Shown here piece after piece: positions 1-10,649 of a DNA stretch of 64,000 bases (positions are counted from its first letter, which is position 1; the number at the start of each line of letters is the position of its first letter). A model generated the notes under the pieces. It did no database searches. It had not been told where the DNA came from and worked only from the letters and a program-made list of their open reading frames with translations. The translations under genes and the position numbers were made by a program. Origin of the DNA: Kappaphycus alvarezii (taxonomy: Eukaryota > Rhodophyta > Florideophyceae > Gigartinales > Solieriaceae). The DNA lies in assembly GCA_002205965.3 (NCBI GenBank), contig NADL03000487.1, positions 372,001 to 436,000 on the forward strand. The letters are read 5' to 3'.

Positions 1-40
1 TTATATTCACGGACTTATTAAATTCCTTGATGGACTAGAA

Positions 41-1200
41 ATGAGAAAGGTTGATCTCGAACACAGAAATTGGGTACGCAGGAACCAAAAGGCCTTTACA
101 TTGTGGAATGGGAAACTCTTCCGACACACAAAAGCCGGTCCTCGACTAGTGGCCCCTTTGAAAGAAAGAATCAAGATCTTGAGGACTTTTCATGATGAGT
201 TAGGGCATTGGGATCTCGAAACAACCAAAAAATTCATTACGGAGAGATTCTGGTGGCCCAGTATCCATAAGGACGTCTATAATTTCGTGAAAAGCTGTGA
301 CAACTGTCAAAAATTCACTCCGATACGAAAGTATAAGACAACCCTAAGCTTCCAGTTTCCGCTCTCTTTGAAACCTTCTCAATTGACTTTGCCGGCCCAT
401 TCAAGGAAACCTCTTCCGGAAACAAATACCTCCTTATAGGGGTGGAACATCTTACTGGATGGCCAATAGCAGTTGCAGTTGAGGAGGCCAATGCTGAGGT
501 GGTCCTGAGATTCATCGAAAAAGAAATAATTGAACCGTTTGGTCTTCCAAAAAGGATCATCTCAGATAACGCCCTTTGTTTTACTGCAACTTCACTGCTT
601 CGTTTTTGGAGAGAAAGGGATTCAGCTGAAGACAGTTCTCGCATACGCTCCTATGTCAAACGGTAAAGCGGAGAGGATGGTTGGAACCATCAAACGAGCA
701 ATATCGAAAACTATGTCGAGAATGAAATCCAGTGGGAAGATGCCTTACCAAAAGTGTTATACGGCTATCGTCGAAGAAGAGGAAGAAGCGGACGGTCACC
801 ATTCGAGCTAATGTACGGAAGGGCTCCTAGAATGTTACAGAGAGACATGGAAACAAATATTATCGATGAAGAGAGTAGAGAAGTCGAACTACTGGCCACT
901 GAAGGCTGGAGATCACACCGCGCGCTAACACAGACAAGAAATAAGAATGAAGAGCCTCCAGTCCAAACCTTTCCAGTCGGCTCTAAAGTACTTGTAGTAC
1001 ATGGGAAAGCAATGCAGCAGGCTGTGAAGTGGCCGGCCTTCCAAACAAAGTACTCGAATCCTTGCGTCGTCACGGAGGAAAGACACCCGCACTATAAGCT
1101 ATGTTCAAGCTCAGGGAAGAGATCAAGGAGGGCCATCCATGCACGTCGTCTAGTCCCTTACCATCAGAGGCCTGAAGAATTCCTTCTCACACAGGACTAT
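41..1200 (+). pseudogene. Gypsy integrase region (fossil)
   Basis: The translation shows the integrase zinc-binding module (GHWDLETTKKFITERFWWP followed by CDNCQKF, an H-H-C-C pattern). The catalytic-core signatures follow: a DNALCFT stretch at the second Asp position, then a segment around SNGKAERMVGTIKRA that corresponds to the conserved S-N-G-x-x-E region. A basic C-terminal part follows. These belong to the DDE integrase of Ty3/Gypsy elements, which joins element DNA to the chromosome. The region is broken. The order relative to the LTR fits a Gypsy pol gene with integrase last. Confidence 0.8.
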
Positions 1201-2275
1201 GCGCAACCACGGGGCATACTCATCTTTAACTATAGAATGATTCCTATGGGAGGAAAAAGGGCCTGGGAATGGATCATCTCGATTACGCGTGACTACTACG
1301 AACTCCACGTAATCGTCCATTTCTACATTAATATATGCCTATGTTTTCGTACGTTGAACGGACCATTGCTACCTCAAGAAGATTTCCGACTATTGATCAG
1401 AATTCTATTCTCATTCCAAAACGGAAGGTTCACGGAAGCAGGTCCAGAGTTTGTGGAAGTCATATATCATTACTCTATAGGAAGGTATGGAATGGTAGCT
1501 ATCGGAGACTTGTCGCAAACATATCTGAACATTATCCGTCCGTTTACGTATTTCTTAAGAACAACCAAGATGTGCGACTGAGAGGTTACAGCTTGCCCCC
1601 TGATATGGAATATCGACTGGTCCCATATCCTCTATGGGAACCTTACGTTGCTCCGCTCAGAAACACAACCTCAGCCGAAGACCAGGATCCTCCCGAGGCC
1701 GTGATGATGATACGAGCTGGACCATCAAGTGATCGGGGCGGATCATCGAAGAGGGCAAGGCGTCGGGAGCAGCGAGGAAGATCGCCAAGAAGATCGCCTC
1801 AAACACCGCCTAGTCTCCCAGGGGGAAACTATGCATCCTTAATTATTGGACGGCTACCAATTAGACGTTGGCTTCGCGAAATGACAGAGGACCCACGAGA
1901 AGCAGAAGTAATTTCCTTTTTTGCAATTAGTATTTGCATGTGCTTCCAGACCATTCACGGGGCGCACCTTACTCGTGAGGACTCAGTCCTTATGTTGCGA
2001 GTTTTTTTCTCCTTCAGATACCCGTTTCTGGACCCGTTGCCAGAAAAGTTTGCATACTACGTTTACTACCTCACATTTGGAAGGTTTGGAGAAGTGAAAC
2101 GGGAGGAGCTCATTAGAGAACACTATGAAACCATACGCCGAATCTACGAAACTCTTGACCAAGGAGATGAGCCGGTCATCGCACGGTACACACTCTCTCA
2201 TCATATTGAAATGAGCTACTACCATATCCTTATAGTGAACCCTATACTCTCCCTGATGAATGGATAGAACTCCCA
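1195..2275 (+). pseudogene. Extra module after the Gypsy integrase with a tandemly duplicated ~80-residue domain (fossil)
   Basis: Between the integrase and the polypurine tract is about 1 kb of coding-like sequence that does not look like a usual chromodomain. Two blocks resemble each other. One is near 1315-1550 (INICLCFRTLNGPLL, then RILFSFQNGRF, then YSIGRYG). The other is near 1910-2150 (ISICMCFQTIHGAHL, then RVFFSFRYPF, then LTFGRFG). An Arg/Ser/Pro-rich linker (for example RARRREQRGRSPRRSP) separates them. I do not recognise the domain. Its position matches the extra 3' ORF that some Gypsy elements carry. No function is assigned. Confidence 0.55.
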
Positions 2276-2329
2276 CAAGAACAACAAGAGCAGTGACGAG
2301 CCGGGACGTTCGTCTTGAGCGGGAGGGCG

Positions 2330-3049
2330 TGATGTGCGCAAATTCGCACACGAAAAAATTTAGATGAGGACCATAATTGTATACAGTATTGGAACTGGGA
2401 AGATATTTTTACAGTTTTTGAATTTGCAAGATATTTTTAATTTGGGTGAGTGTGGCAAATTCATCGGTTGATTTTTTATTTTAGGACACGCTGTCATAGT
2501 GGATGTCAGTACAGTTCTAGGTTGTGGGTGATACTACGAGTGACTCTGAAAGGTCTATATAATGGCCACATCAATTCCCACCCCTGGCCGATGGGTGGCT
2601 GGCATGGGTATGGCACCTAGATATTTACCTTGAGGAAATATCTTCTAATGGTCTCTCTGGTTCACACGATTCCCGTGAATGCGTTTTATGGTATTTAGTA
2701 TGTTTGATTGAGACTTTAGGATTAGCCGAAAAGTCTATATAAGCTGAGTAAAGTGCTTCCTCCTTGAGAGGTCAAGCAAGTTGGCAGACAACTTCAGGTC
2801 AAGCTCCGAGTAGTAGGAAGTTGAGAGTCAACTTCAGACCCTAGAAAACTTTTTCCTAAGCTGGTCGCAGAGCATCAGTGGTAGACCCTGCCCCTTTTAT
2901 ACTTGCTTGTAGCCCTCTCAACTCTCTCCCATATACACTCCTTTTTATTTGTTCAACTATACCACGGTAGCACTTTTGTCGCTCGCAACACCTCCGTCTT
3001 GGGGTAGTTGGTTCTAAGTATCTCTTCTCCCGACGATTTACCCCTATCA
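2330..3049 (+). repeat. 3' LTR of the Gypsy element (720 bp, without internal ORF)
   Basis: The LTR starts TGATGTGCGC directly after the polypurine tract and ends CCCCTATCA. It contains two TATA-like boxes: ggtctatataatgg near 2553 and gtctatataagctgag near 2729. Its 3' half, from the second TATA box to the CCCCTATCA end, is nearly identical to the solo LTRs across the window. Its first 200 bp match the starts of the copies at 28484-34064 and 54014-55062. Unlike those, it lacks the acidic-protein coding block. Confidence 0.85.
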
Positions 3050-3090
3050 CAACCCATAAAGATTTGCCATACACGCATGTCTGCTGAGGC
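3050..3090 (+). repeat. LINE 3'-end fragment flanking the Gypsy insertion
   Basis: The motif caacccataaagatttgcc recurs near 13493 and 13587 (plus strand) and, reverse-complemented, near 25220 and 52440. At those places it forms the end of a LINE 3' untranslated region. The Gypsy element therefore seems to have landed in a LINE tail. Confidence 0.4.
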
Positions 3091-3660
3091 ATTCGGTACT
3101 ATCTACTACAGGCTAATGGGAAGTTCACCTTATGTTCCACTCACAGTAAACTAAACCAGACGTTCCTTTTCGTTCTACCCACTCACCCCTTTCATCACTC
3201 AACCCAACCACTGCAGAAGTTCGTCAACATTTCGCCGCTTTCGGCGCCGCCCTGTGCGACATGTCGTCGGGTGCGGGCGCGCCCGCTTCCTCCCGTCTAG
3301 CCCGTTTCCCCTGCAGATCGACATGCCGCCACTGCTGCGCACCCGCTGCACCGATCCCGTCGATATCCTTGTCGACAGTATCGCCACCTCTCGCCCCAGG
3401 AGCACGTTGGACGAATCGGGAATGGCGCGCAAAGATGGCGTTGCTTTTCGAACTGCCCTGCATGGTTTCCGTCAAGGTCGCCCGTCCGCAGTGCAGCTAG
3501 TTGCCGTCGCATCTTTCTGCATGGTTCGTAATGGCGAGCGAAGGAGCCTGTTTTTTAAGTCGTAGATGCCCTGTTCCGTAGGGTATTTTCGGTGGAATTT
3601 TTCTGGCTCTTCTTTCCTTTGTTTCACTTGTCCTCCCACTCCTTCAAGTACCCAAGACCA
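3091..3660. other. Intergenic stretch with a GC-rich island, no recognised gene
   Basis: Bases 3225-3500 are markedly GC-rich compared with their surroundings and stay open in several frames on both strands, as GC-rich DNA often does. I recognise no domain. It may be a degraded LINE first-ORF or host exon. The remainder is unremarkable. Confidence 0.3.
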
Positions 3661-3865
3661 AGCCTGCGGTGAACAATCCGTGTCTACCAAAACCCTCTTG
3701 CACGTCACCAATCGGTAATAAGCAGCCCCTATCTTCTACGGAAGCCGCCCTTTTATATTCAACCCCGGAGGGGTCTATGGGTTTATATTCAACCCCGGAG
3801 GGGTTTATGGGCAGGCGTCAAACGGGCGCGCGGGTGAGGTTATTACGAGCACGGGTTTAGCCATG
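3661..3865. repeat. ~200-bp interspersed repeat with a 30-bp internal tandem duplication
   Basis: The segment with aatcggtaataagcagcccc and ending in a gggcgcgcgggtgag motif recurs near 17085-17215 and twice in tandem at 53105-53510. This copy carries a perfect-looking duplication of a 30-bp unit (tttatattcaaccccggagg onward) at 3752-3781 and 3782-3811, differing at one base. On the minus strand, three of the copies encode a similar SPARPxDxCP tail. The source element is unknown. Confidence 0.6.
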
Positions 3866-4280
3866 ATTTTGTCTGTGCACAGTCTATACTTCACCTTGCT
3901 GGTGATGTAGTAGTGGTGGATGATTTCTTTTTCCATAGACCCCCGCATACCAACCCATTCAAGTAGCACCCCATTTAACCCAAACTTTCCCGTACCTGAT
4001 GCAAGTATGTGATTGGGACTAAGAATTTGTTCAACGGCAGGATTGATTGGTAGTGCAGTATGTATATGAATTTGAACTTTGGCGGTTGAACACTTGCTAG
4101 TTTGAACATTTGTATTCGCCAGACTGTATTGTAGGCAAACATGATTTAGCTTTGTTTTCCAGCTCACCTCCCGGTACACGTACTAAACGCTGCCGCAAAA
4201 TGGTGTATAACATAACGTTGACCAACACAGAGGCCGAAAAGAAACGGAATAAACTCATGACCTACAAGACCATCTACAAT
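3866..4280. other. No recognised gene; one unassigned minus-strand open stretch
   Basis: A 124-codon minus-strand open frame covers 3805-4179, but its end lies in the interspersed repeat and its sequence matches no family I know. A short similarity (aacccattcaagta) links this region to 17028-17050. I see no promoter or conserved motif. Confidence 0.25.
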
Positions 4281-5083
4281 CTAGAGCCTCGCGATGGCCT
4301 TTCGGAATACTTCTCTTAAACCCTCGTAATTCGGGGCTTCATCGAACTCCAATATCCGAACACATTCGAAATAAAGTTTAAACTCCCTACTCAGATTTTC
4401 GTATGATTGTAATCAAGGTATCTCCTTGCAAGTCCAAAGTCAATCAAATAGGTTGTCATCGGATCATCCGCACCCTGGACCAGGTTATTTGGCTTTACGT
4501 CTGCATGGGTAAAGCCGATTCTGTGTAATTCCTCGAACGCTGTAAAAGTTGGATTCCAACGAAGAGAACAGTCTTCGGAGGAACTTCCATTTGCTGCTGT
4601 CCCCATAAAAGACCGGAGGGATCTCCCAAGTTTTTGGAGAATCAAGACTTGCTTCTGATCCGAAAGTGTGCCGAAGAGTATACGTTTCGCGAAGCCGACT
4701 AAGTTCTTTGATTTCTGTCTCAACTCGTTGGAAACCTCAGTCTTAACCTCCAATGTATTCGCAACATTTTTGGGTGCTAGGGTTGCCGGGCCTTCAACCT
4801 TTACTGCAACGTGTTCTCCCGTAGCGAAGTACTTTGCTTCGTATACTGCACTAAAACCTCCTGAACTCAGCTCATTTCCAAGTCTCCAACGACGACAAAT
4901 TACTTCAGGAATGGGAAGGAAGGGGTTCCAGTGGACTTCTTGGCAAACCCTCAGGTCCGAAGCCAGTGGATGTTTGCGTGTCGGTACCCTCTTTCGGATC
5001 CTACCATTACTGAACTTCTGAAACAGATACAATTTGGGAAGTACCGGTTTGTGCTCTCTTTGCTTCAAACCGAATCCTTTCAA
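4281..5083 (-). pseudogene. Casein-kinase-1-like protein kinase, internally deleted remnant
   Basis: The minus strand encodes a kinase N-lobe with a glycine loop (GNELSSGGFSAVYEA), an ATP-binding lysine (VAVKVE), the catalytic loop (HADVKPNN) and the metal-binding DFGLARRY. CK1-type kinases normally have HRD or HSD; here the middle residue is Ala. Soon after DFGLARRYLDYN the frame ends. In another frame the extreme C-lobe appears: EFKLYFECVRILEF, then DEAPNYEGLREVFRKAIARL, which fits the end of a CK1 domain (F-x-x-x-P-x-Y-x-x-L). About 70-90 residues of the C-lobe between these points are absent, so it cannot be a working kinase as written. The N-terminal extension has no ATG start in frame that I can support; the coordinate given is where the recognisable frame begins. 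A host gene remnant is the likely reading; an intron is less likely because the missing part is not present nearby. Confidence 0.7.
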
Positions 5084-5249
5084 TATTTGCGAATCACGCT
5101 CATTAGCGCAATCATGACTGAAATTGAGCGGGAGAATTCGATTTCCATTGTCATGGACTCTTTCCGGAATTCCATCGCACTGTCAAAGCAAATATTTCCG
5201 GAGTGGTTGAGGGCGTGGTCTGCTGTTGCTGTAGGTCCTTAGAGAGTTG

Positions 5250-5935
5250 GAGTGCGACATGATGAGAAGGAGATTTCTAGCTGCTTCATAACTATCTGAT
5301 ACTCATTCGACATCGAGCAGTCACACGCCGGGGCGCAAGGGAATGAAGCTCTGATATAGCGCACTGAAGTTTTACGTGAATGTGTGTGACAAACACATAT
5401 GCATCAACGACAGAATATATGTGATAAGCGCGTGTGCTTTTGCGAGGGAAGAATTGTGAGAAACACATGTACATTGATGAAGTGATGCATGTGACAAACA
5501 CATGGACAGGGTTGTCAAACGTGCGAACTCACTCTCAATCCCTAGTCTGTAATTTTTCATCCATAAAACAAATACCGGTTTTACTTCGAAGGGAAATCTA
5601 CAAGTTCACTTGTTATGAAGCCGGGAAAAGGTTTGGCGTTTGAACGCTTCGAAAGAAAGGTAATATTTTCGCAACAAGCCGAGGGCTTTTTGGTGGCATT
5701 TACTCAGGTGCCAGTACATGGGCATAGTTTACCAGCCCACGGCTCGATTATAGGCAAAATTCCGCTTAACGACATGAACTCTTCGGGAATTTTGAAATGT
5801 TATTTCAAATAGATGCGCTTTGCCCTTACTGAAAAAGAATGGTAAGCTTGTTAGTGTTCGTACCTGTAGTAGGAGCGGAGGACGCAACTTAGTTCCGTAC
5901 AATAACTACTTTTTAGGAGCTCGTCCGTAAGACCT
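5250..5935. other. Non-coding stretch with imperfect repeats of a tgtgacaaacacat motif
   Basis: Between 5380 and 5510 the words gtgtgacaaacacatatgca, gtgagaaacacatgtaca and atgtgacaaacacatgg recur, each paired with a cattgatga/catcaacga word. This gives an imperfect tandem pattern. No gene is recognised in the rest of the interval. Confidence 0.35.
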
Positions 5936-6117
5936 TCACTCCTCGTTGTGCAGTCGATCCCTCGACATCGCCGCAGCACATAGCTTCCGGCAGCTTAAGT
6001 TGCTTTTTGCTCGCTGGACGGACTGGTCTGATCTCAACTCTTCGGACGGCGACGACGTCAGTGATGTCGCTGTCGATCTGGAGGGGTTAGAAGCTGGTGA
6101 GGAGAAGGATGAGTAAG
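5931..6117 (+). pseudogene. Short coding fragment similar to 53560-53665, probably LINE-derived
   Basis: The plus-strand frame reads ARWTDWSDLNSSDGDDVSDV and ends in an acidic tail (EEKDE). A related string, MYWSDFNSEDGDGVNDAV, occurs at about 53573-53626. The second copy sits just upstream of a LINE-type GDHLLHC motif, so both may be pieces of a LINE C-terminal region. No function is assigned. Confidence 0.35.
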
Positions 6118-6189
6118 GGGAGGGCATATCTCGTGGTATGCTCCAGGTAACTTTGCTGGCAAATAGGACTTTCCATCACCGGTAACATT

Positions 6190-6262
6190 CTAAGATATTC
6201 CGGGCCCCAACCGACCACGTCTTGCAAACATTAAAGCACCCAAACATTTCCCCCCAGCTGTT
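6190..6262 (+). repeat. LINE-like 3' tail motif
   Basis: The string with ccaaccgaccacgtcttgca, cattaaagcacccaaaca and tttcccccc is one of a series of similar tails (13516-13565, 13925-13975, 16915-16965, 35600-35645). They look like the 3' ends of independently inserted LINE or SINE copies. Confidence 0.4.
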
Positions 6263-6269
6263 TTCTCAT

Positions 6270-6920
6270 TACAGTAAACCAACATCACTTTTCCCCCTGC
6301 GGCTCATAACGGCAACTGCCTCAATTAATAAAGCACCAAAGCTTTAACAGGGGGTGAATGATAGCTTAGTTTACTTTGTCGTCTGAAACTTCTAGCGGGA
6401 GAACACTAAACGCAGTTTGGAACACCCTTTTCCACTGCCGTATGTACAAGAGTATTATCCTATTGCAAAATTGAAACGAAAGATAAAATATAGCTTGCGC
6501 AAGCTGAAATCAAAGTGGGCCGGGCTATGAATGCGGCTGCAATCTCTTAAGACCTCAGTACCAAACGCATTGTTTCCGTTAAAAGTGAATATTCGGGATC
6601 AAACACTGCACAGTATGCGGAAAATATAATTTCTTCTTGGAAAGAATGTCGAATTCATGGAGAGGGAGAGAGGCTTTGTTGGAACAATTTTAAACATGCC
6701 TGGAATACAGTAATGCGGAGACGGATGTATCTTCCAAAAGGGAAAAGGCTTTGGTGCTTTATTAATTTTGAGGCAGTGGCGGGTTTTCCAGAAGTGAACA
6801 CCCAAACCTTTGCCCGTATTTTCCTCGTGTATGGAGCAAACATGAGAAACTGTCGGCAATTGATAGCAATTGCAGCACGTCTCTTAACGGATCTTCCCCT
6901 TACGACCGTTTTCTGTTCCA
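6270..6920. other. No gene recognised
   Basis: The stretch contains only short open frames on both strands and no motif I recognise. It is flanked on both sides by LINE-derived tails. Confidence 0.3.
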
Positions 6921-7400
6921 CATGGGGGAAAGGTTTGGGTGTTTTACCCTTGGAAGATATATTCGATCCATTCTAAAGTTTTCCCATTCATACCCTCCTC
7001 GCTTGGGCTTCCGATACTTCCAACTCATCGCACCATGGTTTTCAGCGGGAGTTCACCTCTGTACTCATGCCACACACAACCACCACTTCCTGCAGTGGTA
7101 AATGACGTGGAAAGGAACGTGGCCGTGGGGGCATTGGAGAAGTAAGGAAGGTTCGAGGGGTTTTGATGCAAAGGCACGCTGCAGCAGCCGCCATGTCCAA
7201 TGCGGCTTGCTTGATGGCTGGCCTGAGGGTAGCCTTTTAGGGAGCTTAGTTCCTTTCCCATTACTGTGTCGGCATACCTTTTTGAGTCGATTGTGCTTGT
7301 CTGGAAAACCATGGGATAGAACGGATATATCTTCCAAGAGTAAACCACCCAAACCTTCCCTCTTCCTCACTTCTGCGACTTCCTCCGGTGATACGCACAC
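6921..7400. mobile_element. LINE 3' fragments with a shared short 3' repeat
   Basis: Bases 6925-6985 carry the reverse-oriented tail (gggggaaaggtttgggtgtt, then ttggaagatatattcgatcc). Bases 7025-7145 (plus) read PLYSCHTQ and VVNDVERNVAVGALEK, matching the C-terminal end of the LINE at 50290-52140. They continue into a 3' region (attactgtgtcggcatacct, then tatcttccaagagtaaacca) that recurs in reverse at 34735-34870 and 37965-38110. This is a 5'-truncated LINE end. Confidence 0.5.
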
Positions 7401-7480
7401 GAAGATCCGTATATCGTCCACCGGCATTTCTTCTCCTTGCCGTCCTCTCACAACACACCTCCCTCTAGGGCTAAGGCTTC

Positions 7481-8924
7481 TTATAGGGATAAATCTAACG
7501 ACACTATTATTCTCAGAACTAGTTTTCCCAAGACGGAGGCGTTACAAGAGACAATAGTGCTACCGAAGTATAGATGTCGGGACGAAAAGAGATGACCAAG
7601 GAAAGGGGACCAAGAGGCTACAGGGTAATAAATAGAGACAGGGTCTACCACCTATGCTCAGGGGCTAGCGTTGAAGAAATTTTTTTAAGTCAGGAGTTGA
7701 CTTTCGACTTCTAGACTACTTTGATGTGCACTTGAAGTTATCTCCCAACTAGCCTCACCTCTACAAGCGGGAACAGTTTAATCAGCTTGTATAGAATTTT
7801 TGGCTAACCCTTTAGTCTCAAAAAATATAATAAGTACCATGAAATGCATTAAATGAAATCTTGTGAAAGAGTGAGGCTAACAGGAGATACTATTAGAATA
7901 AATATCTGTATTTTATCCTCAAAATCTTAGTCGTCGCGATTAGAGCCAACAAATTACTCCAAAATATCCATACTCCCAATGTAGTTTCTATAAATGCAGC
8001 CGAACGATTCAGAATGATACATAGCCTCCTCAGACATACCTGGCTCCTCCAATCCCTATTCGTGACCTTCAACCTTCCATTCATTCCAACTAGAGGAGTC
8101 AGAAATAACGATTGCTCCCTCACTCTCTCCTGAATTCCCTACATCAGCCCTCTCACTGTCGTACAACAGTAGCTCCCATGATTCCCCCAATCCTTACCTT
8201 TTGATCCGTCCCCATCAGCCTCAGTCTCCTCCTCTTCTATTTACTCTATTACTCCTATTTCTCTACCTACTTCCTTGCCTCCTCTGCCTTCTCGAATCAG
8301 TTCCGGCGGACCCACTCCTTATCGCGTTTCCGGTCCATTCTTCTACAATAATCATCGTAGTAAGTTGGTCCATTTGCCATCAAGGCCAGGGCTTTGAGGC
8401 GGCGGCGCGCTCTGGATGACTTGGAGACGGTGAGGGACGGGCGGGGTTTGGTCATGTTAAGGGCAAAAAGGGGGTGAGGCAATGGAGTGCTTGAAGGCAG
8501 TGGCTTTGCTTTAACGAAGTTTATACCCAACTTTAAAAAGGGCGCTTTCTTCGAAAATTTCACGGCTTTTTGCGAACAAAAATACAAAGCAATGTCGCGG
8601 CGTCGAATTTTCATGCAACCAGGGCAATAACGAAATATCTGCTTGATAAAATATCGGAATCGAATTTGGAGGACGAAGCGGATAAAGAGTCGAAAGATTT
8701 ATTTTTTTCAAACAGGAAGACCATAATCCTCAGAGATAAAATGGAAAACGAAATTTTACAGTGAGTTTGGATTCGCAGGGGAAAAATCGTTTCAGGATTT
8801 GTTCTTAAAAGAAATGGGTGGGAAGAGTTGTTCTGTTTTGGAAAATAAGAGGTCAGGGATGAAGAAGAGAGAAGTTTGTGGAGAGGGCCGCCTTCCAACA
8901 GAGAGGAACGGTTTTTTAACAACA
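7481..8924 (-). repeat. Solo LTR, dominant family (copy 2)
   Basis: On the minus strand this begins TGTTGTTAAAAAACCG and ends near CCCTATAA. It is flanked by near-identical 5-bp direct repeats, GCTTC (7476-7480) and GTTTC (8925-8929). It contains the acidic-protein block: a minus-strand ATG at 8455, then motifs MTKPRPSLTVSKSSRARRR, YYDDYCRRMDRKR and EWVRRN. The C-terminal block is degraded. It is a fossil with several breaks. Confidence 0.75.
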
Positions 8925-8929
8925 GTTTC

Positions 8930-9400
8930 CCTCAAATCTGGATCAAGATAATCAAACTTTGGGGAATGTTTGGATTATTTTAATGCATGGAAGATAAGGT
9001 AGTTGTGTCCACGCCACTGGTGATGCCACGGCGAACGCATCTTCTCGGTGGTATCCCCGCGTTCGGTCAGCAATACTTCTGGTGCTATTGTCTGCCCTTT
9101 TATTCATAATTCTACTACGTGACGTACTGTAGCATGTCTCACTCGGCGAAAGGGCACTTTTCACATCACAAAAGCGACAAAACGGTTTAATTAGGGTGCT
9201 TATAGAGAGGCTGCACAAGCTTTGCACTCGTATGGCGTTCTACCAGTTATTAGTATCACACGGTAGAAATTGCGTTAACGGAAAAAGGAAGAGCCAGATA
9301 TCCGAAATGGGAGCTGTTGCGGGAGACTGACGTGCTATACTAGACATTAACGTACAAATGCGGGGAGTGGCAGTAAAATATGGGTTATTTATATACAGTA
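8930..9400. other. No gene recognised
   Basis: Only short open frames occur here, and no known domain, repeat or promoter was identified between the two LTR copies. Confidence 0.3.
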
Positions 9401-9990
9401 GTAACCTATTCTAAAGAGAAAGGCTCTAGCACCTCGCCTAGAGGCTAGAGAGCTGATGAAAGGGTTTTTATTTCACGTTGAATCCAGCTTCCCTTCCCTC
9501 TCCTGAAGTAGTCGATTTATTCAGCTGGTATAGACTTTATTCCAAACTGAAATCTCGATAATACTACTAAGGGCACCAGTAAAAGCAGGAAAACACTTCA
9601 TATAGACGCAGTCAATTTTACAAAAAGATAATTGACAGGCACTAACGAATCTATTCGTCACAATTTTCGTCCTCTAGATCAGAACTTAATACTTCCCTCA
9701 AGACATCATCAGTATCCCTGTAGTCCCAATACATTCCCGTGAATGGCTCACGATTACCTGAAATTTACTGAAAAAATCCAGCTCATTTGAGGGCTCTACG
9801 ACTGGATACATGACCAGGATAACCAGAACCAACCAGTCAACTTCTTGCCGAACCATATGACTTAGTTTGAAATCCCTCTCTTCATCTCCGGACTCCTCCA
9901 CCTCCTCTTTTTCCTGCTCGGAATCGACTCTTTTCTCCTCTTCTTCCATCACGTAGACCAGTTACGGGCCACCTGCTCCTCAATACCACG
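9400..9990 (-). repeat. Diverged copy of the dominant LTR family (ends not located)
   Basis: The minus strand retains the LTR-encoded C-terminal block in diverged form (NREPFTGMYWDYRDTDDVL and LSSDLEDEN, compared with NYEPFADICGDCLG and GSDLEDK elsewhere). It also keeps a Glu-rich stretch (EEEEKRVDSEQEKEEVEE) and, downstream, a remnant of the LTR promoter (cagctggtatagacttta). It is far more diverged than the other copies, so it is probably older. Its boundaries are uncertain. Confidence 0.5.
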
Positions 9991-10099
9991 CTAAAAAACT
10001 AGTGCAACGAGGCTTATCTGTTTCCGGCCCTCTATCATTTTTGTAGGCTGAAAGAAGTATAAAGAATGCTTTCTGTCATCATCTCCGTTACAAAGCGGT

Positions 10100-10620
10100 T
10101 ACCTTTAAAATCTTCTGGTCCTCATCCCTCCGAGCTCTCGCGATAAACCCCCCCATTTACTTATCTGGAGTAATGGATTCTTTAAGGTCTCGTTTCTGAA
10201 CACTTTTGCGCACGCAGAAACGAAAGTACGCAGCTTCAACTCGCTAAATTCCATGAAAGCGGCAAAGTCGGCGAGGTGTAGCAGATAAAAATGTTTTACT
10301 GCTACTACTGTGAGAAGTGGGCTCGTTTCGATCACGATATTATCTCCCGGAGGTTGAAACACGCGTTGCTAGACAACTTGGCTCTTAATGTGGCTGTCAG
10401 TGCAAGGGGAGCATACGGCATGGCGGGAACGCGTTTATCCAAAGGCTTACAACCGCGGCGGTGATTTGCATTGTACCATGCCTGATACTAGGCCTCAAAA
10501 CAGAGGTTTAGATGAACTCATGGCATATTTTCAGCCAAATTCCCATCTTGAACTCAATGTAATGTTATCTATCACTATCTCTTAGATAGTAAAACTCCAC
10601 TTCTGGCCCCTCCTCCACTG
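10100..10620. other. No gene recognised between LTR copies
   Basis: A minus-strand open stretch of about 85 codons (10105-10362) and a short plus-strand one (10388-10585) have no recognisable motif. The region may include the 5' part of the diverged LTR copy. Confidence 0.25.
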
Positions 10621-10649
10621 TCATTACGAAACTGATCTTTCCGACCAGT

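Larger units (their letters stand above)
1..3049 (+). mobile_element. Ty3/Gypsy-type LTR retroelement, 3' part (cut by window edge)
   Basis: The window opens inside the pol region of a Gypsy-type element. An integrase is followed by an extra coding module and then by a polypurine tract (gagcgggagggcg) that abuts an LTR beginning TGATGTGCGC. The LTR ends CCCCTATCA. The 5' LTR, gag, protease and reverse transcriptase lie outside the window. The copy is broken, with several interruptions in the visible part. It is inserted in a sequence (caacccataaagattt) that recurs elsewhere here as the 3' end of a LINE. It is the only member of the window's dominant LTR family that still has internal coding sequence attached. 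Confidence 0.85.

Noticed and set aside
3805-4179. Minus-strand 124-codon frame
   Set aside because: It has no recognisable motif, and its end lies in an interspersed repeat shared with 53105-53510.
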